Shown one piece after another: positions 29,531 through 37,587 of a DNA stretch of 64,000 nt (its first letter is position 1; each line of letters opens with the position of its first letter). The DNA is from Ruminococcus sp. OA3 (GTDB taxonomy: Bacteria; Bacillota; Clostridia; Lachnospirales; Lachnospiraceae): positions 3,844,001 to 3,908,000 of the forward strand of contig NZ_JAKNTO010000001.1 of assembly GCF_022440845.1 (NCBI RefSeq), written 5' to 3'. The notes under the pieces are model-generated. The model worked only from the letters and a program-made list of their open reading frames with translations. It made no database searches and was not told where the DNA came from. The position numbers were made by a program, and so were the translations under genes.

Positions 29531-29569
29531 ATTACCCCCGGCTGTAAGCCGGGGGTAATCCATAGCGCA
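29531..29569. repeat. Palindromic repeat unit 1 (REP-like)
   Basis: A perfect 12-bp stem ATTACCCCCGGC/GCCGGGGGTAAT with loop TGTAA, followed by CCATAGCGCA. A second unit with the same GC-rich stem core and the same tail lies 128 bases further on. The palindrome could also end transcription of the preceding gene. Confidence 0.75.
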
Positions 29570-29660
29570 TGATAGATTGCATATGTTTGAGTTTATCGCT
29601 ACTATATTATCATAAGTTATCTGATTTTTATAAGCAATGATTTACAAAACAAAAAAAATA

Positions 29661-29697
29661 CCCCCGGCAGGCAAAATGCCGGGGGATCCATAGCGCA
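29661..29697. repeat. Palindromic repeat unit 2 (REP-like)
   Basis: Stem CCCCCGGCA/TGCCGGGGG followed by GATCCATAGCGCA. Stem core and tail are shared with unit 1 while the loop differs, so the pairing is conserved and the loop is not, as expected for a structured or transposase-recognised element. Confidence 0.75.
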
Positions 29698-29955
29698 GCA
29701 TACAATGATTGCCATAAATATTCTAGTCTTATGCTACAAGTTTATTATAAATAACTGTAACGCGAAAATCAAATGGTAGTTATTTCCATTTATTTTTGTA
29801 TTGCATTTTACCAGATCAGTATCTCTTAAATATCATGATATAGCACATCACTTAATTTCATGCAACCAGCGCCTCTTCTATAGTATCCTGAATTACAAAA
29901 TATCCATATTTTTACGGGAAGTCTGGAAAGTATCGTATTGAAAAAATCAAACTAT
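29698..29955. other. AT-rich intergenic stretch
   Basis: With the two palindromic units to its left, this forms about 440 bases without a gene. Nothing further is recognised. Confidence 0.5.
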
Positions 29956-30195
29956 CTATTCCCCCATTCCCTGTCTGTCTTCTACAAATTCAACGATCTC
30001 TGTTATGCTGCAATTTAAGATCCTGCACAGCCTTCCGGCAGTCATCATTGTAATGTTTTTATCGTGCCTGAGAATTTGAAGTGTTTTGGGGGCAATCCCC
30101 CTCTTTTCAAGGTTGTATGTTGTAATCCTACGCTTCTTCATGACGTCCCATAATGGCTTATATCTAATCATATCAGTATATCTTTCCTCATCCAT
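29956..30195 (-). CDS. Small XRE/Cro-type helix-turn-helix regulator, second copy of the type
   Basis: Up to 79 residues, a single Cro/CI (HTH_26) domain: MIRYKPLWDVMKKRR, KRGIAPKTLQILRHDKN, GRLCRILNCSITEIVEF. It is clearly paralogous to the mini regulator near 4.1 kb. Start uncertain: the first ATG has a poor ribosome binding site, and the ATG eight codons later matches the family's usual start. It is divergent from the Spo0A-like gene, with about 140 bases between, so it may regulate that promoter. Target and ligand unknown. Confidence 0.8.
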   Translation of the reverse strand: MDEERYTDMIRYKPLWDVMKKRRITTYNLEKRGIAPKTLQILRHDKNITMMTAGRLCRILNCSITEIVEFVEDRQGMGE

Positions 30196-30335
30196 AACCT
30201 GAAAATTTCATGCCATAATATTGCATGTTTCCTATAACATCTCTTTTTTGCGTCTACTATTGTCTATTCTTCTCCATTTTTAGTCGAGTCAGTGTAAAAT
30301 TATTGTTAAGATATACACTTAAGGAGGAGAACTTT

Positions 30336-30677
30336 ATGACTTTAAGAGATGTTATTACACTGATTCAGTCCATATCCGGACATCCATGCCACAAAAGTTA
30401 TTATTGCCTGGCTTTGGCGGTTTACTACAGCTGTCAACTGCCTTTTTATACGGGACTCAATCTGGAACGGCAGGTGTATCCGTTGATCTCTCAGGAAACC
30501 GGCCTGCCTGTAAAATCGATTGCCAGAAGCATATCCAGAGCTTCCAGCGATTGTTGGGAGTATGGTGATCACACGAAACTGGAACAGATCGTAAAACGAA
30601 AACTAATTGAACCACCCTCTCCCAAAGAACTGATCCTATATCTCTGTACATATCTTACTGATTTGCCAGCATTTTGA
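30336..30677 (+). CDS. Stand-alone Spo0A C-terminal (DNA-binding) domain protein
   Basis: 113 residues from an ATG six bases after AAGGAGGAGA. The sequence follows the Spo0A output domain along its length: GHPCHKSYYCLALAVYY, then VYPLISQETGLPVKSIARSISRA (recognition helix region) and the closing PSPKELILYLCTYL. There is no receiver domain, so it cannot be phosphorylated as Spo0A is. It might compete for Spo0A sites or act at its own. Two TGTCGA-type sites lie just after the gene. The frame is open for 37 codons upstream, but these are hydrophobic and lack a start signal. Confidence 0.8.
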   Translation: MTLRDVITLIQSISGHPCHKSYYCLALAVYYSCQLPFYTGLNLERQVYPLISQETGLPVKSIARSISRASSDCWEYGDHTKLEQIVKRKLIEPPSPKELILYLCTYLTDLPAF

Positions 30678-30703
30678 TTGCTGGTTAATTTTTCACTTCT
30701 ATT

Positions 30704-30720
30704 TGTCGAATTTTGTCGAG
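30704..30720 (+). promoter_or_regulatory. Tandem Spo0A-box-like sites
   Basis: TGTCGAA and TGTCGAG in direct repeat with a 10-base spacing, the arrangement bound by Spo0A dimers. They lie between the stop codon and the terminator of the Spo0A-like gene, not in an obvious promoter, so function is uncertain. Confidence 0.45.
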
Positions 30721-30729
30721 CGATTAGTA

Positions 30730-30754
30730 CTGCCCGTTAGACACGGGCAGTTTT
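30730..30754 (+). terminator. Terminator after the Spo0A-like gene
   Basis: Stem CTGCCCGT/ACGGGCAG followed by TTTTCTGTT. Confidence 0.82.
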
Positions 30755-30932
30755 CTGTTGATTTCGCCAAACATAAAGCGCTTCCATCACGTCTCGTCCA
30801 GAGCCCGGCATACTGTTTCGCTAAAGACCGATTCTTTTCATAGGCTTCATAAAAATTTATTACATCTCCCAAAGTTACGTGATATAATTTTCTTGTAACA
30901 GAATACACTTCATTATTATCAAGGAGAAGCCC

Positions 30933-31151
30933 ATGAAAGAATATGAATTATACTGTGAATACTATGACACCTGTTCACCCAAGCCCCGTACCTCAATTGA
31001 AGAAATAGAAACTGATAACATTGAAAGCTATATGTCTCAGTTTATTACGGACGATGCAACAGTTTCCTGTAATACTAACCAGAACGGTGACATCTTATAT
31101 GAGATATGTTGTGCCGGCATCCGAAAACGCTATACCTTCACAGAAATATAA
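30933..31151 (+). CDS. Hypothetical protein (72 residues)
   Basis: A small acidic protein with good coding signals: AAGGAG eight bases before the ATG and a clean stop before the tRNA-Ser terminator. It holds five cysteines (two in YCEYYDTC, VSCNTN, and ICCAGI) and ends with a beta-like CCAGIRKRYTFTEI. I do not recognise the family. No membrane segment or signal peptide. Neighbours give no function. Confidence 0.6.
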   Translation: MKEYELYCEYYDTCSPKPRTSIEEIETDNIESYMSQFITDDATVSCNTNQNGDILYEICCAGIRKRYTFTEI

Positions 31152-31234
31152 GCTTTGCCGTAAAACCATGTTCAACACAATATGTGAGCAAAATAAACTG
31201 ATATTATAAAAATATTGTGCAACACGAAAATCAA

Positions 31235-31258
31235 AAACCCCAGTAAATACTGGGGTTT
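31235..31258 (-). terminator. Terminator after tRNA-Ser
   Basis: Stem AAACCCCAGT/ACTGGGGTTT with T-run TTTTTGA on the minus strand; it can also work for the plus-strand gene to its left. Confidence 0.8.
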
Positions 31259-31264
31259 ATGGAG

Positions 31265-31352
31265 CGGAGACGGTGGGATTCGAACCCACGTGCCGGTTGC
31301 CCGACAACTTGATTTCGAGTCAAGCTCGTTATGACCACTTCGATACGTCTCC
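31265..31352 (-). tRNA. tRNA-Ser (anticodon CGA)
   Basis: 88 bases, acceptor GGAGACG/CGTCTCC, anticodon loop CTCGAAA, long variable arm, discriminator G. Confidence 0.96.
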
Positions 31353-31382
31353 AAATATGAAATTCACACGACATTCATTATA

Positions 31383-31877
31383 TTATGAACCGCCCTTTTC
31401 GTCAACGGATTTCTTTGTTTTTTTCCGGATTCGCAGTTCTTTAAAGAACTCTGACAGCATCTGACTGCATTCTTCAGCAAGAACCCCCCGGATGACTTCC
31501 ACCTGGTGATTAAATTTATCCATCTCCAAAAGGTTTAGCAAAGAGCCTGCACACCCTGCTTTTGGGTTCATACTGCCGATTACCACGCGGTCTATTCTTG
31601 CCTGCACAATAGCTCCTGCACACATCTGACATGGTTCAAGCGTTATATACATCGTACACCCTTCCAAACGCCAGTCTCCCAGCTTTTTACTTGCTTTCCG
31701 GATTGCATTCATTTCTGCATGGGAAAGTGTATTCTTATCCGTGTTTCTTCGATTATATCCACGGGCAATAATCTTATCCTGACAGACGATTACACAGCCG
31801 ATCGGTACTTCATTTAATGCATATGCCTTTTTTGCCTGGCGCATTGCCTCTTTCATGTACTTTTCATGTTGCTCCAT
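31383..31877 (-). CDS. tadA: tRNA-specific adenosine deaminase TadA
   Basis: 164 residues. Zinc-dependent deaminase with HAEMNAIRKA (ligand His and catalytic Glu) and PCQMCAGAI (two Cys ligands). It converts A34 to inosine in tRNA-Arg(ACG). Start placed at the ATG eight bases after GGGGAG; a GTG three codons upstream sits too close to that site. It lies directly upstream of a tRNA-Ser gene, in the same direction. Confidence 0.93.
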   Translation of the reverse strand: MEQHEKYMKEAMRQAKKAYALNEVPIGCVIVCQDKIIARGYNRRNTDKNTLSHAEMNAIRKASKKLGDWRLEGCTMYITLEPCQMCAGAIVQARIDRVVIGSMNPKAGCAGSLLNLLEMDKFNHQVEVIRGVLAEECSQMLSEFFKELRIRKKTKKSVDEKGGS

Positions 31878-31975
31878 AGCACTCACTCCCCATAATATTT
31901 TTATATCTCAGTGATATTTCCGGGTTTTATTACATATGTTTTCATAGAACACATACTCGAAAGGAAACATTCGCC

Positions 31976-32947
31976 TTGTCCGATTACAGACGATTTATTT
32001 CTTACCTTTATGAATATAAAAACGAAAAGAAAACATATAACCGGGGATTTTTGAAAGCAGAAGCCAAAGGAGGAATCTTCAAGCTGGAAATACATATTAA
32101 AGATTCCGCACTTGCCGCCTCTGTCCCGGTTCAGATTTTTGGCTTTACCCGTAATGATGATAAGCTCCCGGGAATCTTTCTCGGCAGTACTCAGACCTCT
32201 TCAGGGGCCATTGGATGCTGCCTCAAAACTGCTGACCAGGATTTAAATGGCTCCGGTATTCCAATGAAAGACCTAAATGGAATTATCCTTTTGTGCGGAG
32301 GTACTCTTTGTTATGCAAGCGCCTGGGATGATCTTCCTGTTAACCCACAGAACTTCCGTGTCCCTGAATCTCTCTCCGATATAGAACAGGATTCAGATGC
32401 AGTGCCAGCCGAACCGTACCCGGAAAATGGCGACGGTTTCTCTGATAACGATCTCCCTCAATCGGCGGAGGAAACTAATTCTCCCGCAGAGGATAGTTCC
32501 GAAGAACCTTCACTTGAGGCAGAAGAGGTAAAGGAGTTGCCGAAAGAAGAAAAGTCTCCGGCAGAACTGATGGATTTTATTCCGGATCCCCCTCTTTCCC
32601 GCTGGGAACGTGTGATGGATCTTTATGAATCTATCAGCCCGTTCACCGACGGAAGCATAACAGAATGCGTCAGACTGGATTTAAAAGATTTGCCCGCACT
32701 CAGGAAAGAGCGTTGGCTGATAGGAAATAACCCTCTTATCCTCCACGCCTATTCCGAGCACCATCATCTTATCCTTGGAAAAATGGAGGACCATGACAAA
32801 TCCGTTTATATCTTTGGCGTACCGGGTACTTACACGCCAAAGGAAAGATTTATGGCAGATATGTATGGTTTTCCTTATTTCAAGGCAGCCAATTCCGGCA
32901 CCAGAAATGTTCCCCGCTTCGGATACTGGTACCGCATCATTGACTAA
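31976..32947 (+). CDS. DUF6128-like protein
   Basis: 323 residues. N-terminal domain of about 125 residues (YRRFISYLYEYKNEKKTYNRGF..GSGIPMKDLNGIILL), an acidic, Glu/Ser/Pro-rich linker (about 130-200), and a C-terminal domain (ITECVRLDLKDLPAL..HHHLILGKME..GFPYFKAANSG.FGYWYRII). The pattern is that of DUF6128 proteins found in Lachnospiraceae; function unknown. Translation appears to begin at TTG, nine bases after AAAGGA, since no ATG is available near. Its 3' end overlaps the convergent nrdG gene by four bases. Confidence 0.68.
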   Translation: MSDYRRFISYLYEYKNEKKTYNRGFLKAEAKGGIFKLEIHIKDSALAASVPVQIFGFTRNDDKLPGIFLGSTQTSSGAIGCCLKTADQDLNGSGIPMKDLNGIILLCGGTLCYASAWDDLPVNPQNFRVPESLSDIEQDSDAVPAEPYPENGDGFSDNDLPQSAEETNSPAEDSSEEPSLEAEEVKELPKEEKSPAELMDFIPDPPLSRWERVMDLYESISPFTDGSITECVRLDLKDLPALRKERWLIGNNPLILHAYSEHHHLILGKMEDHDKSVYIFGVPGTYTPKERFMADMYGFPYFKAANSGTRNVPRFGYWYRIID

Positions 32948-33639
32948 TCTGCTCCTCTGATATCTACAGTTGGTATCCACTCCCTGAGCAGATCTGCAAA
33001 ATGCTGCAGTTCGTTCTGGCTGTATCCGGAAAATACAGGTGATATTACAGTTTCTGTTTCCCGATAAGCCTGTAGAAAATAGCGAGAGCACCCTTTCAGC
33101 CATTCTCCGATTGCTACGAAATCTGAAATCTGATGAAGTTCTCTGGTCACCGTTGTACGAAACTCATATTCCAGAGAACTTTTCATCAGATAAGAGACGG
33201 ACTCTTCAATTCTGCTGATATCAATCTGAGAAACGCCTGTTGTCAGTGCGTATTTCTGACGGCTGTTTTTTATATCCATAGCCACATAATCAATCAACTT
33301 TTCTTCCGTCAGTTCTTTTAACGTCTGTGGTTTATATCCATTTGTATCCAGTTTTATCGGATAATCAAGCCGTTTAATCTTTACCAGAAACTCGCCGAGG
33401 TCTCCGGACAGGGTCGGCTCCCCGCCTGTTATACATACACCTTCCAATATCCCCTGACGCTTTTTAAGAACAGAAAGTACTTCTTCCTCATCCAGCACCG
33501 GTTCATTCTCCGGAGATATCACCAGTCCGGCGTTGTGACAGAATGGACATCGAAAATTACAGTTGCCCACAAATACCGTACAGCCGACTTTGCCAGGGTA
33601 ATCTAGCAAAGTCAGTTTATTAAATCCATGGATCCGCAT
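32944..33639 (-). CDS. nrdG: Anaerobic ribonucleotide reductase activating protein (radical SAM)
   Basis: 231 residues. It carries the cluster-binding CNFRCPFC motif (C-x3-C-x2-C) near residue 27, GGEPTL for SAM binding, and the LTLLDYPGKVGCTVF start typical of the longer NrdG-like activases. These enzymes put a glycyl radical on anaerobic NrdD; the nrdD gene is not in the window, and another glycyl-radical partner is possible. The ATG is chosen nine to ten bases after GGGAGG; the frame is open for 16 more codons. Confidence 0.85.
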   Translation of the reverse strand: MRIHGFNKLTLLDYPGKVGCTVFVGNCNFRCPFCHNAGLVISPENEPVLDEEEVLSVLKKRQGILEGVCITGGEPTLSGDLGEFLVKIKRLDYPIKLDTNGYKPQTLKELTEEKLIDYVAMDIKNSRQKYALTTGVSQIDISRIEESVSYLMKSSLEYEFRTTVTRELHQISDFVAIGEWLKGCSRYFLQAYRETETVISPVFSGYSQNELQHFADLLREWIPTVDIRGAD

Positions 33640-33730
33640 CCGTCTGTATCCTCCCAGATACGAAAAAGATGCTGTATGAAACAACATCTTTTTCGTATCT
33701 TTTCTTCAGTAAATAATTGGCACTCTTCCA

Positions 33731-34123
33731 TTACCTCAAAATATCTGCAAGCGATTTTGATTTCAGTTCGTCCTGAAGCAGTTTTTGCACCCTGATCAAT
33801 TCCGCATGCACCTGACATGGCTGGTCCGGCAGGTTCCTGCTGCAACTCTTTCTCATGCAGTGTGTGATTGCAAAATCAGGTTCTATGGCCAAAATAATAT
33901 CATACAGATATAATTCTTCCGGGTTTTTAACAAGCATGCATCCACCATGTGTTCCACGAGTCACACGGACAATCTGTGCTTTCTCCAGCTTCTTTAATAT
34001 TTTATATGCAAAAGCCTCTGGAATCTCTTCACATTCACAGATATCTTTGGCTCTGATTTTTTCCCCGCTTCTCAGCGCCCGCACAATGCGGATTGCATAA
34101 TCGCTTTCTTTTGTGAACAGCAT
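33731..34123 (-). CDS. Rrf2 family transcriptional regulator
   Basis: 130 residues. Winged-helix Rrf2 pattern: MLFTKESDYAIRIVRAL start, recognition region PEAFAYKILKKLEKAQIV, wing RGTHGGCML. Three cysteines in HCMRKSCSRNLPDQPC fit an IscR-like Fe-S cluster site, suggesting sensing of redox, iron or nitric oxide. It lies upstream of nrdG in the same direction with about 90 bases between, and may control that gene, which needs a cluster itself. Confidence 0.88.
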   Translation of the reverse strand: MLFTKESDYAIRIVRALRSGEKIRAKDICECEEIPEAFAYKILKKLEKAQIVRVTRGTHGGCMLVKNPEELYLYDIILAIEPDFAITHCMRKSCSRNLPDQPCQVHAELIRVQKLLQDELKSKSLADILR

Positions 34124-34210
34124 TGGTTACTCCTTTTGTGGACTATTTTATCTACTATCAGTATAGCAAAGCAGGAATCAAACGTCAAATTAAAAGTATC
34201 CAGTTACGCA

Positions 34211-34257
34211 AAAACACCGTATGATCGACAGATAGCGATCTTACGGTGTTTTTTTAT
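34211..34257. terminator. Terminator between tRNA-Pro and the Rrf2 gene
   Basis: Stem AACACCGTA-GATCG/CGATC-TACGGTGTT with T-runs on both strands; it would end the tRNA-Pro transcript. Confidence 0.8.
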
Positions 34258-34259
34258 AG

Positions 34260-34333
34260 TCGAAGCGACAGGATTCGAACCTGCGGCCTCTGCGTCCCGA
34301 ACGCAGCGCTCTACCAAACTGAGCCACGCTTCG
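34260..34333 (-). tRNA. tRNA-Pro (anticodon CGG)
   Basis: Acceptor CGAAGCG/CGCTTCG, anticodon loop TTCGGGA, discriminator A. Confidence 0.96.
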
Positions 34334-34418
34334 TCAACCAGCTTTGTTATTATATCATTGGCATTTTAGAAAATCAAGTACTTTTTGGAATTTTTTTGTT
34401 TTTTTCTAAAATTAAAAA

Positions 34419-34454
34419 CAAAAGAATCGTCACCACTCAGCGACGATTCTTTTG
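34419..34454 (-). terminator. Terminator after the 3D-domain gene
   Basis: Perfect stem CAAAAGAATCGTC/GACGATTCTTTTG, then TTTTTAATTTT on the minus strand. Confidence 0.88.
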
Positions 34455-34463
34455 TCCATCATA

Positions 34464-35777
34464 TTATCCTACAATATAAACATCTGCGTACTGCATACCG
34501 AAATTCAGTGCCTGCTGATGACTTCCCATAAAGATATCAACATGTCCATATGCCGTTCCACGGTCTTCTACCGTGTAGACTTGTCCATTGATCATTAATT
34601 TTGTACCAAACGGAATTCCTCCCATGGCAACCGTCCTGCCCGCAGTCGGTGTCGTTCCGCTCGCGGTCGAACCGCCCGACCACTGTCCGCAGCATTTGCT
34701 GCATGAACAATATGCCGTCAGCTTAAAGCTTCCGAGATAACTTCCCTGTGAACTGCTGTTTGAACTTGAAGAGGTCTCCGTGCTTTCCGGTTCTTCTTCA
34801 ACTTGTTCAGGCTCTTCCTGGCTTGCTTCCTCTGATATCTCTGACTGAGAACTTGTCTCATTCTCTGTATCAGTATACTCCGGTTCTTCTGAACTCTCTT
34901 CTGCTGAAGTATCTTCTCTGTCAGCCTGCTGTTCTTCCTGTTCTGTAACCTGAGCAGCTTTCTCCGCTGCGGCTTTTTCTGCTGCCTTCTTGGCGGCTGC
35001 TTCTTCTGCTGCTTTTTTTGCTGCGGCCTCTTCATCTTTTGCCTGTTTCAGCAATGCATTGATATCTGCTTCCTGACTGCTGATTTTATTCAAAAGAACT
35101 GCTTCCTCGGATTCCGCATCCTGTAAATCTGCAGCATATGTATTGATCTGATTATATGTAACCTGGACTAGTTCTTCAACCTGGCCCTGTTTTTCAGTAC
35201 TCGCGGCGCGCAGAGCTTCAATCTCAGACTTTTCTGTTTTAATTGTCTCTTCGTGCTGGGCTATCGTCTCTTTTGTCTCCTGATAGCTTTTCAGCATATC
35301 GCGGTCATACCGTGATATCTGTGAGATATTGTCGGCCCGGTTCAGGAACTCAGAAAAACTGCCGGAATCAAAAAGCATTTCCAGATACCCGGAATTGGTC
35401 TGCTCATACATATAGCGAATACGGAGTTTCATATCCTCATACTGCCGGGCTTCTTTCTCTTTTGCTTCCTCTAGCTCTGCCTGAACCTTTTCAAGTTCCT
35501 GCTGCTTTTCTTCTGACTGCCTCTGAAGTTCTTCCAGACTGTTCTTTAAATCAGTAAGCTGAGTGTTAAGCTCGTCCAGATAAGCTTCCGATTCTCCTTT
35601 TTTTGATTCCAGATTCTCAATTTTGTTTTGAGCCTCATTCAGTGAAGATTCTGTCTGCTGTTTCGCAGCTCTGGCATCCTGAATTTTATCTTGTGTTGTG
35701 GCCGCAAGCGCCGGCATTGCTGTCGTGACAGCCAGGATTCCTGCTAATAAAAAACTTAATAATTTTTTACGATTCAT
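34464..35777 (-). CDS. Secreted coiled-coil protein with C-terminal 3D (wall hydrolase) domain
   Basis: 437 residues. A signal peptide (MNRKKLLSFLLAGILAVTTA with cleavage near ALA-A), then a coiled coil of about 200 residues rich in Glu, Gln and Lys like CwlO/PcsB N-terminal regions. Next comes an alanine/lysine then acidic Ser/Glu linker, and at about 345-437 a 3D domain (FKLTAYCSCSKCCGQW..TVAMGGIPFGTKL..VEDRG..HVDIF). The three conserved aspartates of the 3D fold are represented by VEDRG and HVDIF plus an upstream position. It likely cleaves peptidoglycan outside the cell, with the coiled coil as regulatory part. Confidence 0.85.
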   Translation of the reverse strand: MNRKKLLSFLLAGILAVTTAMPALAATTQDKIQDARAAKQQTESSLNEAQNKIENLESKKGESEAYLDELNTQLTDLKNSLEELQRQSEEKQQELEKVQAELEEAKEKEARQYEDMKLRIRYMYEQTNSGYLEMLFDSGSFSEFLNRADNISQISRYDRDMLKSYQETKETIAQHEETIKTEKSEIEALRAASTEKQGQVEELVQVTYNQINTYAADLQDAESEEAVLLNKISSQEADINALLKQAKDEEAAAKKAAEEAAAKKAAEKAAAEKAAQVTEQEEQQADREDTSAEESSEEPEYTDTENETSSQSEISEEASQEEPEQVEEEPESTETSSSSNSSSQGSYLGSFKLTAYCSCSKCCGQWSGGSTASGTTPTAGRTVAMGGIPFGTKLMINGQVYTVEDRGTAYGHVDIFMGSHQQALNFGMQYADVYIVG

Positions 35778-35937
35778 AATAAAATACCTCTTATTTTTCG
35801 TTCGTGATTGTAATTATATCACAGTTCTTCACAAAATAAAAGCTATTTTTTAACACTCTGTAACATATGCGTAATAAATCGTAGTTTTTTTGTATATTTT
35901 TCGACTAAATCTCCCACAATAATCGGCTTAACGAAAG

Positions 35938-37332
35938 TCAATTTTTGCGCCAAGCACACAAATACTTGTTTTTTAAGACGCCATTCACCAATTTTCCCCA
36001 TCCCAGAGAAAAACTTTCGACACAGACAAGCTTCCAGCCATTTTTCTGCTCACATTCTCCTGCTTCGACAAAGATCGTCTCCCCCTTCAAATATCGCTCT
36101 ACTCTTTCGTCTTCAACTGACAGCGTAAGTACAGATTCAAATTCTTTTCGCCGGAGTGCCATTGCAAACGGCTGTTGTGGTTCAAAACGGTTTTTCTTAA
36201 GATCCCCCAGATATAGTCCGTTTCTCAAAAACCTGAGTCCCTTTACCTCCCGCCCAAATTCCGGCACCTTATATACTTTTTCTCCCCGCACATCGATCCC
36301 TGCTGTAAATCGCTCTGTTTTCACATTCTGGCAGAAAGTTTCCAGCAGCTGACGCTGGCTTTTTTCCATTCCGCTGAAAGGTTGATAAGAACCCGGGATT
36401 TTATAATCCGAATTTTTTTGAAGAATGCCGTCCTTTTTCAGGAGCGCCATAAAATGGCCCTCTCCTCGCATTTTATGCGGCCAGATCCGGACACATTTTT
36501 CTAATTGAACATTGCCGTCTCCCCACACCGGATTTCCTTTGGAAAACCCCTCATATGGCTCAATCTCTATCAGATTCATATCTTTATGGTCTGCAAGCAG
36601 CCTCGATATACTGCCTTCATTTTCCTCACTGGAAAACGTACAGGTAGAATACAGCAGCATTCCGCCTGGTTTCAACATCTTTACTGCGTTATCCAGAATA
36701 TCTCTCTGCAGTTTTGCAAAATAAGCCGGTCGGCTTTCATCCCAGACAGCTGCCACTTCCGGTTCTTTCCTGAACATACCTTCCCCTGAACAAGGTGCAT
36801 CCACAAGGATTTTATCAAAATATGCTTCAAAACAACGGCTCAGATTTCCAGGTTTTTCATTGGTTATAAACGCATTCTCAATTCCCATCATCTCAATATT
36901 TTTTAAAAGTGCTTTTGCCCGTGATGCATTGATCTCATTGGCGACCAGGAGTCCTTCTCTTCCTACTAACGCTCCCAGTTCGGTGGCCTTTCCGCCGGGA
37001 GCCGCACACAGATCAAGAACTCTGTCGCCCTTTTCAACAGGAAGTCGCGAAGCGGGCGTCATTGCACTCGGCTCCTGCAGATAATAAAGTCCCGCAAAAT
37101 AATAGGGGTGTCTGGACGGCATATCCTCCTCCCGATAGAAATACCCATTCGGTACCCACGGTACCGGCGTGATCGAAAACGGGGCGATGGCTTCAAATTC
37201 CCGGGGTGATATTTTCAATGTATTGACTCTCAGGCCAAACTGTCTGGGCTCATCATAACTTTTTATAAATTCCTGATACTCTCCGCCCAGCATCTGTTCC
37301 ATTCTCCTGTTGAATCCCTGCGGCAATTCCAA
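35938..37332 (-). CDS. RsmF/RsmB-type rRNA cytosine-C5 methyltransferase
   Basis: 464 residues. SAM-binding LDLCAAPGGKATEL, catalytic cysteine motifs VDAPCSGEGMF and LYSTCTFSSEENE, then the extra C-terminal RNA-binding region seen in RsmF (YebU)-like proteins. Methylates cytosine in 16S rRNA. The start MELPQGFNRRMEQMLG matches the family. It lies downstream of the terminator that originally ended the glg-spoVG operon and is a separate unit. Confidence 0.88.
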   Translation of the reverse strand: MELPQGFNRRMEQMLGGEYQEFIKSYDEPRQFGLRVNTLKISPREFEAIAPFSITPVPWVPNGYFYREEDMPSRHPYYFAGLYYLQEPSAMTPASRLPVEKGDRVLDLCAAPGGKATELGALVGREGLLVANEINASRAKALLKNIEMMGIENAFITNEKPGNLSRCFEAYFDKILVDAPCSGEGMFRKEPEVAAVWDESRPAYFAKLQRDILDNAVKMLKPGGMLLYSTCTFSSEENEGSISRLLADHKDMNLIEIEPYEGFSKGNPVWGDGNVQLEKCVRIWPHKMRGEGHFMALLKKDGILQKNSDYKIPGSYQPFSGMEKSQRQLLETFCQNVKTERFTAGIDVRGEKVYKVPEFGREVKGLRFLRNGLYLGDLKKNRFEPQQPFAMALRRKEFESVLTLSVEDERVERYLKGETIFVEAGECEQKNGWKLVCVESFSLGWGKLVNGVLKNKYLCAWRKN

Positions 37333-37365
37333 TTTTCATAACCTCCCATACAAAATAATTCGCAG

Positions 37366-37397
37366 AAAAACCCTGCCGGTACTGAGTATCGGCAGGG
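37366..37397 (-). terminator. Terminator, probably the original end of the glgC-glgD-spoVG operon
   Basis: Stem CCCTGCCG/CGGCAGGG followed by TTTTTC on the minus strand. The IS now separates it from spoVG by about 1.1 kb. Confidence 0.8.
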
Positions 37398-37451
37398 CAC
37401 ATAATAATCGTATTATAATAATATCACATAAACCGGTTGTTTGTCTATGTT

Positions 37452-37476
37452 TTATTCAGCGACAGCTTCTTCCATA
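37452..37476. repeat. Target-site duplication, left copy, IS copy 2
   Basis: 25 bases identical to the last codons and stop of spoVG on the other side of the element. Confidence 0.93.
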
Positions 37477-37518
37477 TGTAGGATTACAATACATATGTTA
37501 CAACTGAATAATTAAAAT

Positions 37519-37586
37519 GCAGGGATCTCTCCTTTGTGTTATATTTTAGTCACCACAACCACAACATAAACAAAGGAGTTCCCTGC
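37519..37586 (+). promoter_or_regulatory. Leader hairpin occluding the transposase ribosome binding site, copy 2
   Basis: Same arms as in copy 1 (GCAGGGA..CTCCTTTGT with ACAAAGGAG..TCCCTGC); the Shine-Dalgarno sequence is in the 3' arm. One loop base differs and creates a stop codon (TAA) in the upstream frame, which fixes the transposase start. Confidence 0.6.
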
Positions 37587-37587
37587 T

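Noticed and set aside
30699-30908. 69-codon minus-strand frame downstream of the Spo0A-like gene
   Set aside because: It spans that gene's terminator and the Spo0A-like boxes, and has no initiation signals.
35861-35872. CTGTAACATATG match to the inner part of the IS ends
   Set aside because: A 12-base match alone with no outer TGTAGG end, direct repeat or transposase remnant; treated as chance.
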